20,587 bases of DNA from the NCBI GenBank assembly GCA_021464525.1, contig JADRCO010001290.1:1-20587 (forward strand). The letters run 5' to 3'. Shown piece after piece: positions 9,253 through 17,728 of the stretch (position 1 is its first letter; the number at the start of each line of letters is the position of its first letter). Below the pieces are notes generated by a model. That model was not told the DNA's origin. It searched no databases and saw nothing but the letters and a program-made list of their open reading frames with translations. A program made the translations under genes and the position numbers. Source of the stretch: Rhizophagus sp. LPA8_4_AMF (lineage: Eukaryota > Glomeromycota > Glomeromycetes > Glomerales > Glomeraceae).

Positions 9253-12200
9253 TTATATATGAGAATATACATCATCAGACTCTTCTTGAACTAAATTTTC
9301 AGTAGTAAGTTCGCGACTTGTAGAATATTCTTGTAAATCAGATTGTATAACAGAAGTATTTGCTGGCTCTTGTTCTAAATTAGCTTTGTTTGCTTCTACA
9401 AATTCCAACATATCATTTTTTAATTGTTGATCATCAATATTGGGTACAGTACTATAATTTTTATCCTTATTTATTCTATAATATTCATTAATACATACAA
9501 TCCATTGAGATATAATTTTTTCAAGCATTATTACAGTTGGTCTATTAGAAGGATCTTCATCCCAACATTTTTTCATTAAATCTTTATAACATTTTGGAGT
9601 ATTTTCCATAATTTTAGGACGTTTCCCTTCACAAATACTTACGGCATCACACTCTTCATACCTAAATGGAGGATTACCTGATGTAAATTCCCACATAATC
9701 ATTGAAAAACTATAAATATCACTTGCTAGTGTATATGATGGATTTTCCCCTAATATTTCAGGCGCCATATAAGGCAAAACTCCACAAATTTCATTATCAT
9801 TATCAGGATCTTGTAAATCACTTATAGGTTTACATAATCCTAAATCAATAATAAATAACTCATTGTAATTATCTGACATTAAAATATTACCATCATGAAA
9901 ATCACCATGAGTTAAATTTGATTCATGAATTACTTTAAGTCCTAATATAATTTTTTCCAATAATTGTAACTTTTCTTGCCACTTAAATTTAACTATATCA
10001 GATAAGCATTTTCTCAAATTTCCCTTTTTTGCATAACTCATTATTACTGAATAATTTAAATTATTTGGATCTTGGGTAAATCCAAAGAATTGAATAAATT
10101 TTGAAAATGATTTTTTCTGACAATTATAATGATATTTCCACTATACAAATAATAAAAAATTTATTAAATTTTTTTAAAAGTAAATGAAGTTTTCTTATTG
10201 AATATAAATACTATACCTCATCCAGAAATTTACTGTTTAAATTTGATGAATTATTAAGTACTTTAAGAATGACCTCATATCCCATTTGTCTATTCCATTG
10301 TTGTTTTTTAAAATTCCAACCATAAATAGGTCCATCTGACCAAATAGCTTTATGAATTTCACTAAATCCACCTTTATCATGATAATTAATACTTGAAAGT
10401 TTATTATAAGGTATCCACTCTAAAATTTCATAACTATTTTTAGCATTTAGCTGTGCTTCTTGAATAAATTCATCAATAAATACATTTTTACTAGTCCACT
10501 TAGAAAAATTCCTTTTTAATCGTTTAGTATTACATTTTTGACACCATTGGTAATTACTATATGGTCGTCTGCATTCATTACATAATTCCTTATTATTTTT
10601 AAAACTTACATCATTACTTTCTGTTGCTTTTTGATGCCAATAAAGGGCTTTTTCTAAATTTCTTTCTGTTCCTTTCCCATCTTTGTAATATATAGACAAA
10701 TTATTCATTGCATAAATGTGACCATTTTCTGCTGCTTTTTGATACCAATATAAGGCTTGTTTAAAATTCTTTTTTATTCCTTTTCCATTTTCATAACATA
10801 AGGCTAAACTAAAAATTGCTACTTCATCACCATTTTCTGCTCCTTTTTGATACCAATAAAAGGCTTTTTCTAAATCCTTTTTTGTTCCTACTCCAAGTTC
10901 ATAACATAAGGCTAAACTACACATTGCATCAATATTATCTTTTTCTGCTGCTTTTTGATACCAATAAAGGGCTTTTTTTAAATTCACTTCTGTTCCTTCA
11001 CCACATTCATAACATGTGGCTAAATCAAACATAGCACCAGTCTGACCATTTTCTGCTGCTTTTTGATACCAATGAAAAGCTTTTTCTAAATTCTTTTCTG
11101 TTCCTTCTCCATCTTTATATCTATTGGCTAAATTAAACATTGCTACATTATCACCATTTTCTGCTCCTTTTTGATACCAATAAAAGGAATTCTCTAAATT
11201 CTTTTCTATTCCTTCTCCACTTTCATAACATATGGCTACATGATTTATAGCTTTTTTATCACCATTTACTGCTGCTTTATAATACCAATAAAAGGCTTTT
11301 TCTAAATTCTTTTCTATTCCTTCTCCATTTTTATAACAAATTGCTAAATTAGACATTGCTTTTTTATCACCATTTTCTGCTGCTTTTTGATACCAATAAA
11401 AGGCTTTTTCTAAATTCTTTTCTGTTCCTTCTCCATTTTTATAACATATGGCTAAATTATTCATTGCATCAGTATCACCATTTTCTGCTGCTTTTTGATA
11501 CCAATGAAAGGCTTTTTCTAAATTCTTTTCTGTTCCTTCTCCATTTTTATAACATATGGCCAAATTATTCATTGCTTCTTTACCACCATTTTCTGCTGCT
11601 TTTTGATACCAATAAAAGGCTTTTTCTAAATCCTTTTCTGTTCCTTCTCCATTTTTATAATATATAGCTAAATTCCACATTGCATGAATATAATTATTTT
11701 CTGATGCCTTTTGGTACCAATAAAAGGCTTTTTCTAAATTCTTCTCTGTTCCTTCTCCATTTTCATAAAGTGTAGCTAAACCAAACATTGCTTCTTCATT
11801 ACCATTTTCTGCTGCTTTTTGAATCCAACAAAAGGCTTTTTCTAAATCCTTTTCTGTTCCTTCTCCATTAAAATAACAAAATGATAAATTAATCATTGCT
11901 TTAATATGATTAATTTCTGCTGCTTTTTGAAACCAATCAAAAGCTTTTTTTAAATTCTTTTCTATTCCTTCTCCATTTTTATAATGCATAGCTAAATTAT
12001 ACATTGCATCATTATGACCATTTTCTGCAGCTTTTTGATACCAATAAAAGGCGTTTTTTAAATCCTTTTCTGTTCCTTCTCCAATATAATAACTATTGGC
12101 TAAATTAAACATTGCATAAGTATGATTGTTTTCTGCTGCTTCTTGATACCAATAAAAGGCTTTTTTAAAATTCCTTATTTTTTCTTCTCCATGTTTATAA

Positions 12201-13732
12201 TGTGTAGCTAAACCAAACATTGCTTCTTCATTACCATTTTCTGCTGCTTTTTGATACCAATAAAAGGCTTTTTCTAAATCCTTTTCTGTTTCTATTCCAT
12301 TATGATAGCAAAATGCTAAATTAACCATTGCTTTAATATGATCATTTTCTGCTGCATTTTGATACCAACTAAAGGCCTTTTTCTTATTTTTTGTTGTTCC
12401 TTCCCCATTATCATAACATATAGCTGAATTGTACATTGCATCAACATGACCATTTTCTGCTGCTTTTTGATACCAACAAAAGGCTTTTTTTAAATTTTTT
12501 TTTGTTCCTTTTCCAATATAATAATTATTGGCTAAAGTAAACATTGCACGAGTATAATTATTTTCTGCTGCATTTTTATACCAATGAAATGCTTTTTCTA
12601 AATTCTTTTTTGTTCCTTCTCCATTTTCATAATGTATAGCTAAACTAAACATTGCTTCTTCATTACCATTTTCTGCTGCTTTTTTATACCAATAAAAGGC
12701 ATCTTTTAAATTCTTTTTTGTTCCTTCTCCATTTCTATAACATAGGGCTAAATAATATATGCCATCTTTATTACCATTCTCTGCTGCTTTTTGGCACCAA
12801 TAGAAGGCTTTTTTTAAATTCTTTTTTGTTCCTTCTCCATTTTTATAACATGCAATTAAATTAAGCATTGCTCTCTCATGACCATTTTCTGCTGCTTTTT
12901 GATACCAATGAAAGGCTTTTTCTAAATTCTTCTCTGTTCCTTCTCCACTATAATAACTGTATGCTAAATAAGACATTGCTTCTTCATCATTATTTTCTGC
13001 TGCTTTTTGATACCAATAAAAGGCTTTTTCTAAATCCTTTTCTGTTCCTTCTCCATTGTAATAACTAGATGCTAAATTAAACATTGCATCTTCTTCACCA
13101 TTTTCTGCTGCTTTTTGATACCAGTAAAAGGCTTTTTCTAAATCCTTTTCTGTTCCTTCTCCATTTCCATAACACATGGCTAAAGAATTCATTGCTCTTT
13201 CATCCCCATTTTCTGCTGCTTTATGATACCAATGAAAGGCTTTTTCTAAATCCTTTTCTATTCCTTCTCCATTTTCATATTGCATGGCTAAACTATTCAT
13301 TGCTCCTTCATCACCATTTTCTGCTGCTTTTTGACACCAATGAAAGGCTTTTTCTAAATCCTTTTCTGTTCCTTCTCCATTGTAATAACATGTGGCTAAA
13401 TCAATCATTGCATCAATATAATCTTTCTCTGCTGCTTTTTGATACCAATGAAAGGCTTTTTCTAAATCCTTTTCTATTCCTTTTCCATTTTTATAATGCA
13501 TGGCTAAACTATGCATTGCTCCTTCATCACCATTTTCTGCTGCTTTTTGACACCAATAATAGGCTTTTTCTAAATCTTTTTCTGTTCCTTCTCCATTTTT
13601 ATAACATGTGGCTAAATTAGTCATTGCTTTAATATGATCTTTCTCTGCTGCTTTTTGATACCAATGAAAGGCTATTTCTAAATTCTTTTCTATTCTTTCT
13701 CCATCTTTATAACATATGGCTAAATTAAACAT
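9253..13732 (-). CDS. 29-repeat Sel1 array fused to zinc ribbon and TKL kinase
   Basis: Exon 1 is 13732-10217 (1172 codons) and exon 2 is 10140-9253; the 76-nt phase-0 intron (10216-10141) has GTATAG and TATAG ends. The product is 1467 aa. Residues 1-1044 are 29 Sel1-like repeats of exactly 36 aa (consensus around NGEGTEKDLEKAFYWYQKAA), expected to fold as an alpha-alpha solenoid that scaffolds protein partners. A CX2C-X9-CX2C ribbon follows (CNEC...WCQKC, 10582-10532). The kinase domain has KGGFS near 1120-1124, Lys1157 (VILK), catalytic loop HGDFHDGN from 1250, DLG at 1271-1273 and APE at 1298-1300. HRD Arg and DFG Phe are replaced, as in the neighbour at 2698-4174. A polar, Glu-rich tail of about 90 aa ends the protein. 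The start is uncertain: 13732 is the first ATG after an in-frame TAA at 13858-13856, but the frame upstream encodes another ribbon (separate entry). The intron sits at the same kinase position as in the 2698-4174 gene. Confidence 0.85.
11573..12652 (-). repeat. 432-bp higher-order repeat inside the Sel1 array
   Basis: Units 11-14 (12652-12221) and 15-18 (12220-11789) form two matching four-unit blocks, and units 19-20 (11788-11573) begin a third. Corresponding units share signatures: NGNEEAMF, then NN-T--AMF-LAN-YYIG, then NGH-DAMYN, then HIKAM-NL-FCY. DNA around the block starts (CATTGCTTCTTCATTACC on the plus strand) is identical at 12650, 12218 and 11786. This shows duplication in blocks of four, not only single-unit slippage. 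Confidence 0.85.
13193..13624 (-). repeat. 216-bp dimer duplication in the Sel1 array
   Basis: Units 2-3 (13624-13409) and 4-5 (13408-13193) match as pairs. In each pair the first unit carries WCQKAAENGDEGAM and the second carries SLAM-Y-NG-GIEKDLEKAFHWY. It is a second, independent higher-order duplication. Confidence 0.65.
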
Positions 13733-13891
13733 TGCTATTTCATCATTATTTTCTGCTAATGTTTCTAAAGAATTAATACATTCTTCACACCATAATTCTT
13801 TAGTAAAAGGTTTGTTGCAATATGAACAATTTTTGTTTCTACCGTATTGGTATCTTTATCTGATATTTGATTTACTAAGTTCGGTTTCCAT
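13733..13891 (-). pseudogene. Broken N-terminal extension of the Sel1-kinase gene
   Basis: Upstream of the first Sel1 Met the same frame stays open for 41 codons and encodes CSYCNKPFTKELWCEEC at 13828-13778, a CX2C-X9-CX2C ribbon like those before the kinase domains. A TAA at 13858-13856 stops it, but 11 codons further up in the same frame is an ATG at 13891 (METELSKSNIR). One codon therefore separates an apparently intact 53-codon N-terminus from the array. Either a nonsense mutation shortened the protein, which then starts at 13732, or the codon is a sequence error, or an unseen splice bypasses it. Confidence 0.6.
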
Positions 13892-14006
13892 TGGTTATTG
13901 TTATTTTAGAAATTTATTTTATTAAAAAAAATATATATGTAAATATATTTTATTGATTTTTTTTTTTTTTTTAGGCGAACTTTAATAATTTTTTTTTTTT
14001 CAACAC

Positions 14007-14300
14007 AAGGAATATTCTAACCAATAAAGGTTAAAATTTTATTCGGGTCACATTTTTCCGATGCATTGATCTGCATTAGGTGAAGTTTCTAATGATAGGA
14101 AATTCCCGTATCGATGAATAAATGGTCCCTTATTATCATAACTAATAACGGATAATAAATGAAAAAAAAAAGTTTGTTTTTTTAAAAAGGAATATTCTAA
14201 CTAATAAAGGTTAAAATTTTTTCGGGTCACATTTTTTCCGAAGTTCCTAATGATAGGAAATTCCCGTATCAATAAATAAATGGTCCATTATCACCATAAC
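14007..14300. repeat. Imperfect direct duplication, 180-bp offset
   Basis: Copy 1 at 14007-14142 and copy 2 at 14187-14300 both begin AAGGAATATTCTAAC and end CATAAC, with GGTTAAAATTTT, CGGGTCACATTTTT and TGATAGGAAATTCCCGTAT in between. Copy 2 lacks about 20 nt (ATGCATTGATCTGCATTAGG region) and has scattered substitutions. It is upstream of the Sel1-kinase start. Confidence 0.85.
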
Positions 14301-15112
14301 AGGTGGTAGTGTAAGGTGCAGAAAAATTCTCGGGCCCTCACATGATTTTACAAAATTGGAAAGACAAGACAAATCAAAATTATTGAGGAGGTGCAGATCA
14401 GGTGACCGATAGAAACGGGGTAGAAGTCGATCATCGGAAATGACTCGGTCATTTGACCATTTTTCAGATTAGGGTTAAATGATTTTATTCCGCAAAAAAC
14501 CCAAATTCCAAATGATTGGGTGTATATTCCTAAAATTCTTATATAGGTGAAGTTCAAAAAATATTTTTATTAATAGCTTTAAGTAAAAGTTTTTATTAAG
14601 CAAATCAATCTTCTAATCTAATTAAATTTTTATTTTTTAAATTTTTTTGTAATTAGTTAACTTCATTATTAAATAAAAAAATAAAATATCATATTAATAT
14701 TTACAAATTATTAAATTTTTTTTTGTAATTAACTTCAATATTAAATAAAGAAATATTAATATTTACTAAATTATTTTTTTTTGAAAAAAAGATTAATATA
14801 ATATTCTTTTTTTATTATTAATTACAATTAAAAAAATATATATAAGATCTTAAATATTTCAAACCCAATTTTTAATGATATGACTGGTTAATGATTGTGA
14901 CTGTTGCCATCCCTAATTAAATTGCTAAAATATGTCATAAATAACCTAAGTTTATATTATAAAAGATGATATATGGAAATCTCATTTTTAGCTGTACTAA
15001 ATCAAAAGATGTTGCTAAAAATGTGTGTCTAAAAAGAAGATTCTGATAATAATTCGTAAATTCGTTTTTGTTTAATATAGAATAATTATGAATAATAAGT
15101 TTACCAAATCTA

Positions 15113-15120
15113 TCACGTGA
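15113..15120. promoter_or_regulatory. TCACGTGA E-box palindrome upstream of msrA (distal)
   Basis: A perfect 8-bp CACGTG-core palindrome lies 542 nt before the msrA ATG. This is the site type of Cbf1-like bHLH factors, which in yeasts control sulfur amino-acid genes. Function here is inferred only from motif and position. Confidence 0.35.
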
Positions 15121-15225
15121 AATTTTTTTTTTAATTGAACCAGGAGATAAAATTAAAATTTACAATTTTATTGGAAGATGAAGATCACGTTAGTGGACTG
15201 TAATGAAAGTGGGAAATCATTTATA

Positions 15226-15256
15226 AACGGAAAAGAAGATTTAATCTTTTTCCGTT
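15226..15256. repeat. AT-rich hairpin upstream of msrA
   Basis: AACGGAAAAGAAGATT pairs with AATCTTTTTCCGTT, a 14-bp stem with a 2-nt bulge and almost no loop. It is probably a decayed inverted repeat; no function is evident. Confidence 0.6.
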
Positions 15257-15275
15257 ATATAAATTTTGGTTGCGT

Positions 15276-15299
15276 GTGACTTATATAGAAGTCACGTGA
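15276..15299. promoter_or_regulatory. GTGACTT hairpin overlapping the proximal TCACGTGA E-box
   Basis: GTGACTT (15276-15282) and AAGTCAC (15289-15295) form a perfect 7-bp inverted repeat around ATATAG. The right arm overlaps a second TCACGTGA palindrome at 15292-15299, 363 nt before the msrA ATG. Two such 8-mers within 190 nt of AT-rich DNA are unlikely by chance. Confidence 0.4.
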
Positions 15300-15661
15300 T
15301 GTCATAAATTTTTTCCTCTCTCCTAAACTTTTATAAACAATGCAACGTAAAACAGATAATTAAATTGGTTCAGCCTAATGATCCTAAATTTCACATGATC
15401 TTAACTTTATAATTACACAAACATTTTCTTTATCAATTTAATTGCCGATCTAATATCATTCCGTGTATTTTCAACTAGTCTTTTTTGATAATTTCGTTGC
15501 CGATCTTAAAATCCGGAGTAAAATTTACATACAATAACTAGAAATATATTAAATATATTAGCTTGGTTTATGTTCCGATTTTTTTTAAGTTAAACCAATC
15601 GGCCGCTTTTAATAATAATAGATCATCTTTTGTAAATTATTTTTTGAAAATAAATAATTAA

Positions 15662-16644
15662 ATGTCTAATCTTGAAAAAGCGACGTTCGCTGCTGGATGT
15701 TTTTGGTAGAATAATTTTTAATTAAATGATTAAGGATAAAAATATAAGGTAAATATATTTAAATTAATTATAATATATTATTATTATTTAATAATTATTA
15801 GGGGCGTTGAACATATTTTTAAAATACATTTTGATAATATTAATGCTCGTGTTGGATATATTGGTGGAACAACTGCAAATCCGAGATATAGAGAAGTATG
15901 TCATAATACGTTAATTATTATAATTATTATTGTTGTTACATATTTTTAAAATCATCTAATTTTATTCGTGTATTCAAGATATGTAGTGGAAATGCAGGAC
16001 ATGCAGAAGCATGTCAAATCGAATTTGATCCTACGAAAACATCATACGATACTCTCTATTAAAAAATTATTTAATGTTACAACGCACAAATCATACATAA
16101 TAGGGAAAAAATAGTAGCTGTTTTATATACTACGATAAAAATATCGGGCGTTATGCGTGGAATTTTTATAAAACACATGATCCAACTACTGCAAATAAAC
16201 AGGATCCTGATGTTGGCACACAATACCGTAGTGCAATATTTATCATTCATCAGAGCAAAAAGAAATAGCAGAAAAATTACTGAACAAATATAAGAAAACT
16301 TAATAATGAAAAATATTTGTATAGTGGAAATAAAATTGTTACTGAAATTGTTGAAGATGGTGTTTGGTATGATGCTGAAGATTATCATCAAAAATACTTG
16401 GTAAGTAAAATTTTTTTTTAGTTATTCAAAAAAAAAAGAAAAGGATCAGATTTTTAATCACTAATTTATAAAAAAATTCTTTTTACTTTTTAGGAAAAAA
16501 ATCCATCTAGTTACGAGGTATGAATCGAAATAATCTCTTCTATAATTGTTATTTTATATTTTTGTAATAGAAAAGGCTAAATTTTTTTTTTGTTTTTATT
16601 CATTAAAATAAATTTAGTGTCCCACTCATTACGTTAGATGGTAA
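15662..16644 (+). pseudogene. msrA: Peptide-methionine (S)-S-oxide reductase, five exons, disrupted
   Basis: MsrA reduces methionine-S-sulfoxide in oxidised proteins using thioredoxin. Exon 1 (15662-15705) gives FAAGCFW, where Cys13 is the catalytic cysteine; an intron splits the Trp codon. Exon 2 (15802-15895) continues WGVEHIF...ARVGYIGGTTANP. Exon 3 opens at 15979 with GNAGHAEACQIEFDP but meets TAA at 16060-16062. Family sequence then resumes after about 100 foreign nt at 16161 ([20 protein letters not shown]), shifts frame near 16243 (AIF to [13 protein letters not shown]) and again near 16298, then reads EIVEDGVWYDAEDYHQKYL to 16400. Exon 4 (16494-16517) gives EKNPSSYE. Exon 5 (16618-16644) gives CPTHYVRW and stop. 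All four introns keep GT-AG, so this is a DNA-level copy or in-place decay, not a retrocopy. The frameshifts lie at or near T/A runs and could be sequencing errors, but the insertion cannot. Confidence 0.85.
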
Positions 16645-16992
16645 TTTAGAGAAATGATTTTTGCCGATAATATTAAGTTCATCATATATATATGCATAAT
16701 TTTTATTTTTGTTCGAAAATAAAATCATGTAGAATTTTCTATCATTAATAAAAGTTGAATAAATTTATGAAAAATTTCATAAAAATAAAAAAAATATTAC
16801 AAAATGAGATATTGTTTATCATATTTTTTATTATTTAATAAGGGCACATTAATAGACAGAAATGTTCGTTCAATAAAAGTTAAAATAAAATCTTTCCAAT
16901 TTCTCTATTACATAGGTGATTAAAATACGCATTTCCTTTTGACAATTTGTTCTTTTAAAAAAAATCAAGCGATAAAAATTTGTTCATTAAAT
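16645..16992. other. 3' flank of msrA, intergenic
   Basis: AT-rich sequence between the convergent msrA and minus-strand relic. Besides the polyadenylation hexamer at 16718 I see nothing. Confidence 0.5.
16718..16723 (+). promoter_or_regulatory. AATAAA polyadenylation signal after msrA
   Basis: A canonical hexamer lies 73 nt past the msrA stop codon in a T-rich context. The spacing suits a short fungal 3' UTR. Confidence 0.45.
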
Positions 16993-17728
16993 TCAATTTA
17001 ACAAAATTTCAATATCAGGTATTTTTTGTTTTTTTCGTTGTTGTTTCAAATAAGTATCTATCCCATAAAAATCTGCTATAATGAAATCAGAAAGCCTGCC
17101 GGCAAGGACTAGAGCATACAAGTGTATATCAAGTATTATTGCTCCATCTCAAGTATTTTCAATTTTCTTTATTCACTTGATATTTGATCATAATTAAATA
17201 ATAAATTCAGTTTTAGATTCCTGTTATTTTGGTCTTACCATCAGATTCTTTCTTTCTTTGACTTTATACGGGGATATATCAACGTAAAGCCCATTCCATA
17301 CCGTTCGATGTGAATTATTGATGAAATTTCGTCGCTATTCACGTTTAGAAAACTACAGTTAACTTGTTCTTTAAATGATAGTTTGATTTATTACTATAAT
17401 ATTTAAAAAATTAAACTTACAAAATATAATACCCTCCGCAATTCCACAAAGCACGGTAGTGCATATAATTGTTCAAGTGAGGCTGCTCCTTTATCACATG
17501 ATAAGCTTGTTTATCTTTCGCGAGTCTAAATTAACATGAATCAAAACTGCCATACAATGCAAATGATGGAATTCAAAAGAGTAAATTCACAGGATCATTG
17601 GTGAGAAATATATATGGCACATACCAGATTCCTCTTCACTGTCTCGGCATTATTTGATCATCGGTTTCCTTTTTTCTGGTTTGCGGTTTGTTTTGTGGCA
17701 CTAGATTCTGAATCATCTGAATTAAATA
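16993..17728 (-). pseudogene. Unidentified multi-exon gene relic
   Basis: Between 17728 and 17421 the minus strand is coding-like across shifting frames: SDDSESSATKQTANQKK, a shift at an A6 run to ETDDQIMPR, a shift to DSEEESG, then a stretch to INKLIM broken by one TGA (CTG-TGA-ATT), then a shift to GAASLEQLYALPCFVELRR. That ends in phase 0 at a GTAAGT donor (17420). A 68-nt intron leads to a 38-codon exon (17352-17239), phase 0 at both ends, reading RTVWNGLYVDISPYKVKERK and holding one TAG, then donor GTAAGA. A further 51-codon open stretch (17148-16993, residues DFIIADFYGIDTYLKQQRKK) could be the last exon, but its phase does not fit the GTAAGA donor. I do not recognise the family. A different frame across 17525-17424 and 17352-17270 is also open, so the reading is tentative. 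Several indels and two nonsense codons indicate decay. Confidence 0.45.

Larger units (their letters stand above)
10601..13732 (-). repeat. 108-bp tandem coding repeat, 29 units
   Basis: The Sel1-coding units keep perfect 108-nt register from 13732 to 10601 without an indel. The C-terminal-middle units between about 11360 and 11700 are nearly identical in DNA, whereas the outermost units diverge more. The plus strand shows several spurious open frames here (LLLFDTN-type peptides); they are by-products of the repeat read backwards. Confidence 0.95.
13892..15661. other. Intergenic region between divergent Sel1-kinase and msrA genes
   Basis: It holds a 180-bp-spaced duplication, two hairpins and two E-box palindromes (separate entries), separated by long poly-A/T tracts. 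A minus-strand open frame at 14557-14348 (69 codons, hydrophobic) has no recognisable features, so I do not call it a gene. The short phrase TTGCCGATCT occurs twice (about 15442 and 15500). Confidence 0.5.

Noticed and set aside
10816..13620. Several plus-strand open frames of 66-178 codons (LLLFDTN-type peptides) over the Sel1 array
   Set aside because: They are reverse-complement readings of the 108-bp repeat, keep its period exactly, and have no independent start context.
14465..14476. TTAGGG telomere-like word
   Set aside because: A single copy with no tandem repetition; expected by chance.
14348..14557. Minus-strand 69-codon hydrophobic open frame
   Set aside because: There is no recognisable motif, splice context or neighbour; its length is not unusual for AT-rich DNA of this size.
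16062..16160. The foreign stretch in msrA exon 3 as an extra intron
   Set aside because: No AG acceptor lies immediately before the resumed coding sequence at 16161, and no donor sits at the point where family similarity ends.
16077..16391. Minus-strand 104-codon open frame
   Set aside because: It lies antisense to the clearly recognisable msrA exon 3 and has low-complexity hydrophobic composition.
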